Assembly: GCA_963707515.1 (NCBI GenBank)
Contig: CAVPQI010000001.1
Span: 186,001 to 250,000 of the forward strand
Length of the DNA: 64,000 nt
From: Sva-07 sp963707515
Lineage (GTDB): Bacteria; Actinomycetota; Acidimicrobiia; Acidimicrobiales; Ilumatobacteraceae
Direction of reading: 5' to 3'
Shown here: positions 18,241 to 26,904 of the stretch, one piece after another
Layout of the letters: each line of letters starts with the position of its first letter
How positions within the stretch are numbered: position 1 is the stretch's first letter
Notes under the pieces: generated by a model
Seen by the model: the letters and a program-made list of their open reading frames with translations, nothing else
Told to the model about the DNA's origin: nothing
Databases searched by the model: none
Translations under genes and position numbers: made by a program

Positions 18241-18839
18241 GTCTGCGCCGGCCGGAACGAGACCCGGGTCCCGGGCACGAGCAGTGCCGGCGGACGCCGC
18301 TCGACGTCCCACACGACCCGCTCGGTCCGCCCGAGGAGATGCCAACCGCCGGGCGAGGGCGATGGGTAGACGGCGCTGTACCCGGCGGCGATCGCCACCG
18401 ACCCGGCGGGGACGATGGTGCGCGGCCGATCCCGCCGCGGCAGCCGCAACCGGTCGTCGATGCCGCGCAGGTAGGCGAAGCCGGGGCTGAAGCCGCAGAA
18501 GGCGACGGTGTAGGTGCCACTGGCATGCAAGTCGACCACCGCCTCGACCGTCAGCCCGGTGGCCTCGGCGACTGCCGCCAGGTCCTCGCCGTCATAGACG
18601 ACGTCGATCGTCACCGGCGTCGACGCAGCGAGCTCACCGGGTCGCGCGTCGACGGCGTCGAGGAGGCCACCGACCGTGGCCGACCACGACGGGGCGCAGC
18701 GGACGACGACGGAGTCCTCGGCGGGCACGATCTCGACCACGCCGTCGAGGCCCGCCCGTCTCGCCGATTCCGCCCATGCCGTGGCGTCGTCGAGCTCGTC
18801 GACGATCCAGGCGGCGGGCCCGAACGGTCGCCGCCGCAT
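18237..18839 (-). CDS. pxpB: 5-oxoprolinase subunit B
   Basis: PxpB (formerly KipI) has 200 residues and carries the conserved CGFSPGFAYLRGID motif. This is followed by RLRLPRRDRPRTIVPAGSVA and YPSPSPGGWHLLGRT, all characteristic of the subunit. It works with PxpA and PxpC in removal of spontaneously formed 5-oxoproline. It starts two bases after the pxpA stop and overlaps the pxpC start, giving the order pxpA-pxpB-pxpC in one operon. Confidence 0.9.
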   Translation of the reverse strand: MRRRPFGPAAWIVDELDDATAWAESARRAGLDGVVEIVPAEDSVVVRCAPSWSATVGGLLDAVDARPGELAASTPVTIDVVYDGEDLAAVAEATGLTVEAVVDLHASGTYTVAFCGFSPGFAYLRGIDDRLRLPRRDRPRTIVPAGSVAIAAGYSAVYPSPSPGGWHLLGRTERVVWDVERRPPALLVPGTRVSFRPAQT

Positions 18840-18841
18840 CG

Positions 18842-19603
18842 TCAGTCGGTGAACCGGAAGACGCCGATGCCGGCCTCGTCGAGCGCGGTGCGCACGGCGC
18901 GAGCGAGGTCGACTGCGCCGGGCGTGTCGCCGTGCACGCAGATCGAACGGGCTCGAACGGCGACCACCGAGCCGTCGGCGGCAACGACCTCGTTGTCGCC
19001 GGCGATGCGCACGGCGCGAGCGGCGACCTCGGCCGGGTCGGTGAGCACGCTCCCCTCCTCGCGCCGGGGCACCAGGCCACCGTCAGGCCGGTAGGCGCGG
19101 TCGGCGAATGCCTCGGGCACGGCTTCGAGCCCCGCGGCGTCGGCGGCGGCGAGCAGCTCGGAGCCCGGCAGGCCGAGCACGGCGAGTGACGGGTCGTACT
19201 CGGCGGCCGCGGCGACGATCGCTTCGGCGGCCGCGGGATGGGTGGCGGCGACGTGGTAGAGCGCGCCGTGGGGCTTGACGTAGGCGATCTCCGACCCGGC
19301 GACCTGGGCGAAGGCGTCGAGCGCCCCGAGTTGGTAGAGCACGGCGTCGCGCAGCTCGCTCGGACTCATGTCGAGGTGTCGCCGGCCGAAGCCGACGAGG
19401 TCGGGGTAGGCGACCTGGGCACCGATCGCCACCTGGTTGGCGACGGCGGACGCGCACGTTGCCCGCAACGTCGACGGGTCGCCGGCGTGGAACCCACAGG
19501 CGACGTTGGCGCTGGTGACGAGGGCGAGCATCGCTGCGTCGTCGCCGAGCTTCCAGATGCCGAACGACTCGCCGAGGTCACTGTTGACGTCGATGGCGAC
19601 CAT
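18842..19603 (-). CDS. pxpA: 5-oxoprolinase subunit A (LamB/YcsF family)
   Basis: ATG 19603 starts MVAIDVNSDLGESFGIWKLG, the family's DxNxDxGE metal-site motif. SANVACGFHAGDPSTLRATC, QVAYPDLVGFGRR, YVKPHGALYHVA and ARSICVHGDTPGAV follow, all hallmarks of the LamB/YcsF TIM-barrel-like fold. PxpA (253 residues) is the subunit thought to carry out ring opening. It is first in the operon; a strong inverted repeat lies 42 bases upstream and probably separates it from the phosphotransferase gene. The frame is intact. Confidence 0.92.
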   Translation of the reverse strand: MVAIDVNSDLGESFGIWKLGDDAAMLALVTSANVACGFHAGDPSTLRATCASAVANQVAIGAQVAYPDLVGFGRRHLDMSPSELRDAVLYQLGALDAFAQVAGSEIAYVKPHGALYHVAATHPAAAEAIVAAAAEYDPSLAVLGLPGSELLAAADAAGLEAVPEAFADRAYRPDGGLVPRREEGSVLTDPAEVAARAVRIAGDNEVVAADGSVVAVRARSICVHGDTPGAVDLARAVRTALDEAGIGVFRFTD

Positions 19604-19644
19604 CTCCCGACCGTAGCGGCTGCACCGCGACCCGCCGGACGCAC

Positions 19645-19695
19645 CGATCTCGGTCAGGATCTGCCCGGAAAGCGGGACGATCCTGACCGAGATCG
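19645..19695. repeat. 51-nt palindromic element, copy 1
   Basis: Two perfect 17-base arms (CGATCTCGGTCAGGATC at 19645-19661 and its complement at 19679-19695) enclose TGCCCGGAAAGCGGGAC, which itself folds as CCCG-GAAAG-CGGG. The right arm abuts the phosphotransferase stop codon. It could act as a transcription terminator, but a second copy at 38506-38558 with the same core and compensated arm changes lies upstream of two divergent genes. A REP-like repeated element is therefore the better description. Confidence 0.8.
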
Positions 19696-20727
19696 TCAGG
19701 CGATCAGGTCGCTGGCCTGGGCGAGGAGGGCGACGGTGTGGGCGTGGAGCAGGTCGCCGGTCTCCTTCGGCGCCAGGCCGGCACAGGCCCGGGCGTGCGT
19801 GCCCTCGAGGATCAGCCCGAGCCGGTAGCAGGCGAGCACGCGGAACCACGTCACCGCCGACAGGTCACGATCGGACCCCTCGCCGTACCGGGCGACGATC
19901 TCGTCGGTGGTCGGGAGATGGGCGGCGGCGATCGGCGTGATCACACCGGCGCGCTGGTTCGGCCAGCACGCCAACAGGTGGCCGAGGTCGAGCAGCGGGT
20001 CGCCGATCGTCGCCAGCTCCCAATCGACGATCGCCGCGACCCGCGGTTCGGTGGGGTGGATGAGCACGTTGGCGAAGTGGAAGTCGCCGTGGATGATGCC
20101 GGGACGCAAGTCGTCCGGACGGTTCGCCTCCAACCACGCTGCGACCTCGTCGACGCCGGGGATGTCCGGACCCGGGTAGCCGTCGAGCTCGCGGTAGCTG
20201 TCGAGCTGCTTGCGCCACCGCGGCACCTGGCGCTCACCCCACCCCTCCCACTTGCCGAGGTCGGCGATGCCTCGCTCGGTCGGGTCGAGGCGCCCCAGGG
20301 CAGCGATGGCGTCGGCCATCGACAGGCCCATCGCCTGCTCGGCCGCCGGATCACCAGCGAACGCCGGTGGGAGACCGAGGGTGACGTTGAAGCCGTCGAT
20401 CGGCTCCATCAGATAGAACGCCGCCCCGATCACCGACTCGTCGGGTTCGGCAGCGATCAGCTCGGGGTGCGGGACATCGGTCCCCGCCAGCGCACCGAGC
20501 ACCCGCGCTTCGCGACGCATCGTCTCGTCGCTGTTGGCCCGTTTGTGCGGCGGCGGCCGCCGGAGCACGAACGCTCGCTCGCCGCGGCGGAACTTGAGGA
20601 GGATGTTCTGCGTCCCGCCGGCGAGTTGCTCGACGTCGAGGAGTGGCCCCGCCTCGATCTCCCGTTCGTCCATCCAGGCGACGACCCGATCGAGGTCGAC
20701 GAGTGAGGGATCCACACCGGCGGTCAT
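19696..20727 (-). CDS. Phosphotransferase family protein (APH fold, acyl-CoA-dehydrogenase-associated type)
   Basis: This 343-residue protein has a protein-kinase-like aminoglycoside phosphotransferase fold: GGTQNILLKFRRGERAFVLR (nucleotide loop and Lys), GIIHGDFHFANVLI (Brenner catalytic motif with Asp) and AAIVDWELATIGDPLLDLGH (metal Asp). Length and sequence resemble the ACAD10/11-like group found with fatty-acid degradation genes in Actinobacteria rather than true resistance enzymes; the natural substrate is unknown. Start ATG 20727 (MTAGVDPS) was preferred over an Arg-rich upstream extension. Confidence 0.8.
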   Translation of the reverse strand: MTAGVDPSLVDLDRVVAWMDEREIEAGPLLDVEQLAGGTQNILLKFRRGERAFVLRRPPPHKRANSDETMRREARVLGALAGTDVPHPELIAAEPDESVIGAAFYLMEPIDGFNVTLGLPPAFAGDPAAEQAMGLSMADAIAALGRLDPTERGIADLGKWEGWGERQVPRWRKQLDSYRELDGYPGPDIPGVDEVAAWLEANRPDDLRPGIIHGDFHFANVLIHPTEPRVAAIVDWELATIGDPLLDLGHLLACWPNQRAGVITPIAAAHLPTTDEIVARYGEGSDRDLSAVTWFRVLACYRLGLILEGTHARACAGLAPKETGDLLHAHTVALLAQASDLIA

Positions 20728-20806
20728 CGTCCGATCCTGCCAGCGCCGTCTGCGTCGACGGCTATCGGACCGTTCCCACCGGGCGGCTCCGGCGTACGTT
20801 CGGGTG

Positions 20807-21238
20807 ATGGAACAACGTGTGAGCCTCGTGACCCTCGGCGTGCGCGACATCGACTCGGCGCGCCGCTTCTACGAGCACCTCGGCTGGCGCGGCGACACGA
20901 CCGAGGGCACGGTGTTCTTCCAGACCGGCGGCATGGCCGTCGTCCTGTGGGGTGCCGAGCAACTCGCCGACGACGCCGGCGTCCCGGTGCCTGCCGACGG
21001 GTTCGGCGGCGTCGCCCTGGCGCACAACGTGCGCACCCGTGACGACGTCGACGCCGTGGTCGTCGCCGTGCGCCAGGCCGGCGGCACGGTGACGGTCGAG
21101 CCGCACGAGACGTTCTACGGCGGCTACGCGGCGTACTTCACCGACCTCGACGGTCACGTGTGGGAGGTCGCCCACAACCCCGGATTCACCATCGAAGCCG
21201 ACGGGTCACTGACCCTCCCCGACTTCGGCGCACCCTGA
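20807..21238 (+). CDS. VOC (glyoxalase/bleomycin-resistance) family protein
   Basis: ATG 20807 gives a 143-residue protein, MEQRVSLVTLGVRDIDSARR. It has the two beta-alpha-beta-beta-beta modules of the vicinal-oxygen-chelate fold: FYEHLGWRGDTTEGTVFFQT and GGYAAYFTDLDGHVWEVAHN. The second carries the Glu usually used as metal ligand in DxxGxxWE. The substrate is not predictable. The gene is intact and faces prcA convergently. Confidence 0.82.
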   Translation: MEQRVSLVTLGVRDIDSARRFYEHLGWRGDTTEGTVFFQTGGMAVVLWGAEQLADDAGVPVPADGFGGVALAHNVRTRDDVDAVVVAVRQAGGTVTVEPHETFYGGYAAYFTDLDGHVWEVAHNPGFTIEADGSLTLPDFGAP

Positions 21239-21295
21239 TCGCCGCCACGCTGCCGGGCCGCGGCGCGGCATCGAGCTGCTGCCCCGCCCGCGCGG

Positions 21296-21966
21296 TCAGG
21301 ACAAGAGGGTGCTGACGTCGAGGCGGTGGAAGCAGCGGCGGCCGTTCTTGCGCGAGAGGTCGGCGACCTCGAGCTCGGCCGGCGGGATCTGGCGATCGGG
21401 TCCGGCCGAGCGCGGCGGCCCCGGCCGCACCGCGGCGTCACGATCGAGCCCCTCGGTCCACGACTCGCGCAAGCGCGCATCGATCGACTCGGCGTCACCG
21501 CCGAGCGCGGCGAAGTCACGCTCGTCGACCACCGTGCCGTCGTAGAGGATGTGGAACATCTGGTCGCCGCTCGGCTCCAACCCGACCTCGGCGACGAGGA
21601 TCTCGACCTCCATCGGCTTCATCTCGTGGGTGAAGATCTGTGCCGAGGATCTGGGCGTACTGGTTGGCCAGGCTGCGGGCGTCGACGTCGTCGCGGCAGT
21701 ACTGGAAGCCCTTGAGGTCGGCGGCGCGGACGCCGGCGACGCGCAGCTGGTCGAACTCGTTGTACTTGCCGACGCCGGCGAAGGCGATGCGGTCGTAGAT
21801 CTCGCTGACCTTGCGCAGCGTCTCCGAGGCGTTCTCGGCGACGATGACGATGCCGTCGACGTAGCGCACGCGCGACGAGCGCCCGACCGCGGGCGATGCC
21901 CTTGCGGGCGTAGTCGGCCCGGTCCTTCATCATCTGTTCGGGAGCGACGTAGAACGGCATGCTCAT
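21296..21966 (-). CDS. prcA: 20S proteasome alpha subunit, frameshifted
   Basis: ATG 21966 opens MSMPFYVAPEQMMKDRADYA, the nearly invariant start of actinobacterial PrcA, and overlaps the prcB stop (ATGA). One extra base near 21880 moves the frame into ALRYVDGIVIVAENASETLR, KGFQYCRDDVDA and LANQYAQILGT. A second near 21645 moves it into FTHEMKPMEVEILVAEVGLE and VDERDFAALGGDAESIDARL. Restored length is about 222 residues plus a C-terminal tail. Alpha subunits form the outer rings and gate where Mpa docks. Confidence 0.88.
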
Positions 21967-22787
21967 CGGCGAGACGCACCTCCGTCGACGCATGCGGCGC
22001 ATGCGCGAGCGAGCGCGCCGAGCGTCGTCGTCGGCGACACGGCGCGTCGACCAGCCGTCGGCGGTGATGGTCGCGACGACGGGATAGATGCCGCGCAGGG
22101 CGTCGGGCCCGCCGGTGGCCGAGTCGGCGTCGGCGGCCTCCCACAGCGCCCGGCACGCCAGGTCGACGGCGTCGTCGCGGTCGATGTCGCTCGCGGAAGC
22201 CGACCTTGATGACCGTGCCGGCGTGCAGGCTGCCGGAGCCGGTGGCGACGTACTCGCGCTCCTCGTAGCGACCGCCGGTGACGTCGTAGTCCCACAGCCG
22301 CCCGCACTCGCGGCGCAGGTCGTAGCCGGCGAAGATCGGCACGACGACCATGCCCATCATCGCCGCCTGGAGGTTGCCGCGGACCATCATCGAGAGCTGG
22401 TTGGCCTTGCCCTCGAGGCTGAGCGACGTGCCCTCGACCTTCTCGTAGTGCTCGAGCTGGAGCTGGAACAGCTTGATCATCTCCATCGCCGGACCGGCGG
22501 CGCCGGCGATGGCGACACCGCTGTGGCGGTCGGCCTGGACGACCTTCTCCATCGACCGATGGGTGATCAGGTTGCCGGCCGTGGCACGCCGGTCGCCGGC
22601 CATCACGACGCCGTCGGCGAAGCGCAGCGGCGACGCACGTCGTGGCGTGGGGCACGCCGAGCTCGCGCGATCACGTCGCCGGAGGCGCCGGCGCCGAAGG
22701 TGGACGCGGTGGCACCGAGGCCGACGCGGTCGAGCAGCTCCGGGAAAGCTCGGACCCGGGATCGCACCCGGTCGAGAAGAACGGCAT
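21963..22787 (-). CDS. prcB: 20S proteasome beta subunit, frameshifted
   Basis: ATG 22787 begins the propeptide MPFFSTGCDPGSEL, which continues in other frames as ELLDRVGLGATASTFGAGAS, then ELGVPHATTCVA. The Thr after HA is the expected autocatalytic N-terminal nucleophile. Downstream come VMAGDRRATAGNLITHRSME, AGAAGPAMEMIKLFQLQLEH and EEREYVATGSGSLHAGTVIK. The C-terminal segment ends GWSTRR and ACVDGGASRR at TGA 21963. Several frame changes are needed (near 22750, 22650 and 22190 onward). The gene sits 10 bases after pup. The reconstructed protein has about 274 residues. Confidence 0.87.
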
Positions 22788-22797
22788 CGCCACGGGT

Positions 22798-22994
22798 CTA
22801 CTGACCGCCCTTCTGCACGTACGACTTGACGAAGTCCTCGGCGTTGGTCTCGAGGACCTCGTCGATCTCGTCGAGCAGGTCGTCGAGCTCGGCCTTCAGC
22901 TTCTCGCCGGTCTCGGAGACGCCGGGGCGTCCTCGACGACCTCGTCGGTCTCGCGGCTGGTGGTCGGCTTCTGCTTCTGCGTTCGTTCAGCCAT
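22798..22994 (-). CDS. pup: Prokaryotic ubiquitin-like protein Pup, one-base deletion
   Basis: ATG 22994 (SD GGGAGG nine bases upstream) gives MAERTQKQKPTTSRETDEVV and EDAPA. One base appears missing near 22922-22926. The other frame then reads SETGEKLKAELDDLLDEIDE, VLETNAEDFVKSYVQKGGQ and TAG. About 65 residues, a disordered N-terminus and a helical Leu/Asp-rich middle are typical of Pup. The C-terminus is Gly-Gly-Gln, so Dop must deamidate it to Glu before ligation by PafA. The gene lies 45 bases after dop and 10 before prcB. Confidence 0.9.
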
Positions 22995-23039
22995 CAGCGT
23001 GCGCCTCCCTTCGGAGTCTCGCTGCGGATTGCTCATCGC

Positions 23040-24548
23040 CTACGAGCCGAGCCGGTCGAGCAGCTCGGCGGCGGTGTCGCTCTCGTCGATCAACCTAGCC
23101 ACGTGGTCGGCGGTTCCACGCAGCGGTTCCATCATCGGGACCCGGCGCAGCGGATCGCGTCCGACGTCGAACACGAGCGAGTCCCAGTTGGCGGCCACGA
23201 TGTCGTCGGGGTACTTCGGCAGGCACCGCCCGCGGAAGTAGGCCCGGGTGCGTCGTCGGCGGCTCGGTCATCGCCGCCGTCGACCTCGTCGCGGGTCGAC
23301 GAGCGTGTCGAGCCCGGCGCGCGAGCGGCGAGGCAGCGGTCGGCGCGCAGGTCGTGGTACTGCAGGTCGATCGCCTTCAGCCGGGCCGAGCCGGGTTCGA
23401 GCCCGTGACGCTCGGCGTACCCGTCGACGAGCCGCTGCTTGGCGACCCAGTCGACCCACGGGGCGACCGAGTCGGGGTCGCTGCTCGAGGCCGGTCAGCA
23501 CCTGCTCCCAACGGTCGCAGCACGTCGACGCCGACCTCCTCGCCGACGCACGCCAGCCCGTGCGACTGCTCGTACTTGCGGGCCCGCTCGAGGAGACCCC
23601 ACTGGATCTCGAGCGCCGTGGCCCGCCGGCCGTCGCGGAGCATGATCGTGCGCGCAGCGTCGGGTCGTGGCTGACCTGGCGGATCGCCGGCGACCGGGTT
23701 GCCGAGCAGCCAGCTCGTCGCCGAGCTCGTCGTCCTCGATCATCGCCAGCACGATCGCCGTGGTGCCGACCTTGAGGTAGGTGGCGACCTCGCTCATGTT
23801 GGCGTCGCCGACGATGACGTGCAGCCGGCGGTACTTCTGGGCGTCGCAGTGCGGCTCGTCGCGGGTGTTGACGATCGGGCGCTTGAGCGTGGTCTCGAGG
23901 CCGACCTCCTCCTCGAAGAAGTCGGCCCGCTGGCTGAGCTGGTACGGCACGTGGTCGGCGGGACGCCGGGCAGCTCGCAGCCGACCTTGCCGGCGCCGGT
24001 GAAGACCTGGCGGGTGACGAAGTGCGGGGTGATCTGGGCGACGATGCCGGCCGAACGGCGTCTCGCGGGCGAGCAGGTAGTTCTCGTGGCAGCCGTAGCT
24101 GTTGCCCTTGCCGTCGGAGTTGTTCTTGTGGACGATGATCTCGGCCGCCGTCGGGCAGCAGCGCTGCGGGCGTGCTGCATCGAGCGCCGCGGACGATCTC
24201 CTCGGCGGCACGGTCCCAGCGCACGACCTCGCGCGCGGTGGCGCACCTCGGGCGTGGAGATCTCGGGATGGGCGTGGTCGACGTAGTAGCGGGCGCCGTT
24301 GGTGAGCACGGCGTTGACGAGCGTCGTCTCGATCTCGGGTGCCAGCGAGTCGTCGAGCGTGAAGCCGCGGGCGTCGTTGGCCGGGCGACTCGTCCTCGAA
24401 GTCCCAGCCGATCCGACCGCGCTCGCGGTTGGTGGCGGCGACGTAGGCGTTGATCAGCACCGACGACGCCGACGACCGGGTTGTTGTCCCCGCCGCGCAC
24501 GACGATGCCGTACTCGGTCTCGATCCCGCAGACCTTCGGCAGCGCCAT
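23040..24548 (-). CDS. dop: Pup deamidase/depupylase Dop, frameshifted
   Basis: ATG 24548 starts MALPKVCGIETEYGIVVRGG, the Dop form of the Pup ligase/deamidase nucleotide motif (IETEYG against LENEYG in PafA). Across several frames one reads ARYYVDHAHPEISTPE, GNSYGCHENYLLARETPFG, DEPHCDAQKYRRLHVIVGDA, MSEVATYLKVGTTAIVLAM and EIQWGLLERARKYEQSHGLA. The C-terminus is LPKYPDDIVAANWDSLVFDV, then RLIDESDTAAELLDRLGS and TAG 23040. The span equals about 502 codons, matching Dop. The enzyme converts Pup Gln to Glu and removes Pup from substrates. At least six frame changes are present. Confidence 0.87.
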
Positions 24549-24592
24549 GCTCAGGAACCTATCGGAGCAACCCGGCACGCAGGTGTACAGGC

Positions 24593-24657
24593 GTGACAAC
24601 AGGGGTCAGACCCCTGTTGTCACACGTGCACGCGTCTGTTGTCACACGTGCACGCGT
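24593..24657. repeat. 31-nt perfect palindrome followed by 22-bp tandem direct repeat
   Basis: GTGACAACAGGGGTC (24593-24607), a single A, and the exact complement (24609-24623) form a 31-base palindrome. It overlaps the first of two exact tandem 22-base copies (24614-24635 and 24636-24657, starting CTGTTGTCACACGTGCACGC). The block lies 45 bases before the dop start and downstream of the mpa stop on the same strand. It may be a REP-like element, a terminator or an operator for dop-pup-prcBA. Confidence 0.85.
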
Positions 24658-24671
24658 CAGGCTCGCGTCCG

Positions 24672-24699
24672 CGCTGGCGCGGCGAGGGAAGCGCCAGCG
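24672..24699 (-). terminator. Possible mpa terminator hairpin
   Basis: CGCTGGCGC (24672-24680) and GCGCCAGCG (24691-24699) can pair as a 9-bp GC stem with a 10-base loop, 65 bases after the mpa stop on the minus strand. No T-run follows, so factor-independent termination is uncertain. The stem could also protect the mRNA 3' end. Confidence 0.4.
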
Positions 24700-24763
24700 G
24701 CGAGCCGCGGTCGGGCCGACCAGCAGTGGCCAACCTCCGGACCGCCGAGAGGCCCGACAGGTG

Positions 24764-26523
24764 TCAGAGGTACTGGCCGGTCGCGACGCGTTCGATGGCC
24801 CGGCCGCCGGTGACGTCGGCGGCGGCGTGTTCGGACACGAGGGTGCGGATGAACACGATCCGCTCGCCCTTCTTGCCGGAGATCTTGGCCCAGTCGTCGG
24901 GGTTGGTCGTGTTCGGCAGGTCCTCGTGCTCCTTGTACTCCTGCTTGATCGAGTCGAGCAGGTCCTGCGGTGCGCACGCCCTGCTCGCCGCCGCCGATGA
25001 CCCGCTTGATCGCCAGCTTCTTGGCCCGGCGGACGATGTTCTCGATCATCGCCCCCGACGCGAAGTCCTTGTAGTAGAGGATCTCCTTGTCGCCGTTCTG
25101 GTAGGTGACCTCGAGGAAGCGGTTGGCCTCGTCGTCGCGGTACATCTCGGCGACGGTGGCCTCGATCATGTCGGGCATCGACGCCGCCGGCGGCGATCGG
25201 GATCTCGTCGGTGAGGTAGCGGGCGAAGATCTGACTGTCGCCGCCTCGGCGTTCGGACGCTCGATCTTGATCTTCACGTCGAGCCGGCCCGGGCGCAGGA
25301 TGGCCGGGTCGATCAGGTCCTCGCGGTTCGTGGCGCCGATGACGATGACGTTGCGCAGGCCCTCGACGCCGTCGATCTCGGCCAGCAGCTGGGGCACGAT
25401 GGTCGACTCCATGTCGGAGCTGATGCCCGAGCCGCGGGTGCGGAACATCGAGTCCATCTCGTCGAAGAAGACGATGACCGGCCAGCCCTCCTCGCTCTTC
25501 TCCCGGGCCCGCTGGAACACGAGGCGGATCTGGCGCTCGGTCTCACCGACGTACTTGTTGAGCAGCTCGGGACCCTTGATGTTGATGAAGTAGCTGCGGC
25601 CCTTCTCGTCGCCGGTCGGTCTCGGCGACCTTCTTGGCCAGGCTGTTGGCGACGGCCTTGGCGATCAGCGTCTTGCCGCAGCCGGGCGGCCCGTACAGCA
25701 GGATGCCCTTCGGCGCCGGCAGCCGGTGCTCGGCGAACAGCTCCTGGTGGAGGAACGGCAGCTCGACGGCGTCGGCGATCTGCTCGATCTGGTCGTCGAG
25801 GCCGCCGATGTCGGTGTAGGAGATGTCGGGCACCTCCTCGAGCAGCAGGTCCTCGACCTCGGGCCGGGGCAGCTTCTCGAGCAGCAGGTTGGAGCGCGTG
25901 TCGAGGCGCATCGTGTCGCCGGCGCGCAGGTGGATGCCACGGACGGCGTCGGCCAGCTCGCAGACCCGCTCCTCGTCGGCGCGGCCGACGACGACGGCGC
26001 GGACGCCGTCGTCCATCACCTCCTTGATCGTGACGACCTCGCCGGTGATCTCCGGGGCCGCGGGCGAGCACGACGTTGAAGCTCTCGTTGAGCACGACCT
26101 CGGCGCCGCGGTCGAGCGTGTCGTGGTCGATGTCGGGATGCAGGGCGACCTCATCTTGCGGCCGCTGGTCAGCACGTCGACGGTGCCGTCGTCGTTCTTG
26201 CCGACGACGACGCCGTACGCCGACGGCGGCTGGGTCAGCTTGTCGACCTCGTCGCGCAGCGTGGCGATGTGCTCGCGAGCCTCACGCAAGGTGTAGCTGA
26301 CAGCTTCTCGTTCTGGCCGATGGCCTGGGCCAGCTGGCCCTTGGTCTCGAGCAGTCGCTCCTCGAGCGCGCGGACGCCGCTTCGGGGCATCGGCGAGCCG
26401 GGCTCGGAGATGGGCGATCTCCTCCTGGAGCGCGGCGAGCTGGGTCGAGCTCGCTCGCGCCGTCGGCGTGTCTCGGTCGTCTGAGGCGGTTCGGCACTGC
26501 GATCATCGCTGTTCGGAGGCCAT
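24764..26523 (-). CDS. mpa: Proteasome-activating AAA ATPase (Mpa/ARC), frameshifted
   Basis: The chain begins near ATG 26523 or 26506 in a frame-broken N-terminus. It continues as coiled coil (QLAALQEEIAHLRARLADAP, RALEERLLETKGQLAQAIGQ), the part that captures Pup. OB domains follow (SAYGVVVGKNDDGTVDVLTS), then AAA core GILLYGPPGCGKTLIAKAVA (Walker A) and VIVFFDEMDSMFRTRG (Walker B), and ATNREDLIDPAILRPGRLDV. The C-terminus is GRAIERVATGQYL and TGA 24764; the penultimate Tyr is the docking motif for the 20S core. About 586 codons, usual for the family. Several frame changes occur (near 26480, 26400, 26290, 26140, 26060, 25610, 25235, 24975). Confidence 0.88.
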
Positions 26524-26658
26524 GTGGCACGAATGTACACGCCCGCGAGTCGTGCGAACCGTGTTTGCACGCCGTTGGCCGTGTAAACGTGAGCGCATGC
26601 ACTCGCCGGTCGGGTCCACCGGGCGAGCACCGCTTTCGCCGACGAGGAGCCTCACGTC

Positions 26659-26904
26659 ATGAAGGTCTGGATCGACCAGGATCTGTGCACCGGCGACGGC
26701 CTGTGCGAGGAGATCGCCCCGGACGTCTTCACCCTGCTCGACGACGGGCTCGCCTACGTCAACGAGGGCGGCAAGATCTACGCCGAGGCCAAGGGCAACC
26801 CGCAGGGTGCCGAGGGCCTGGCCGACATCCCCGACGGTCAGCTCGACGCCGTGATCGAGTCCGCCGAGGAGTGCCCCGGCGAGTGCATCTTCATCGAGCC
26901 CTGA
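26659..26904 (+). CDS. [3Fe-4S]-type ferredoxin
   Basis: The 81-residue protein starts MKVWIDQDLCTGDGLCEEIA and ends EECPGECIFIEP. Cys10 and Cys16 are separated by five residues (CTGDGLC, with Asp where a fourth ligand would be in 4Fe proteins). Two more Cys sit in the terminal CPGEC. This spacing fits single-cluster ferredoxins that pass electrons to cytochromes P450 or similar oxygenases. No P450 lies nearby. It is divergent from mpa and convergent with trmI. Confidence 0.87.
   Translation: MKVWIDQDLCTGDGLCEEIAPDVFTLLDDGLAYVNEGGKIYAEAKGNPQGAEGLADIPDGQLDAVIESAEECPGECIFIEP

Noticed and set aside
19696..20727. Antibiotic (aminoglycoside) resistance gene
   Set aside because: The fold is shared by many metabolic kinases, and the sequence resembles the acyl-CoA-dehydrogenase-associated group.
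24593..24657. Palindrome and two repeats as a CRISPR start
   Set aside because: The two 22-base copies are directly adjacent with no spacer, and no cas gene is near.
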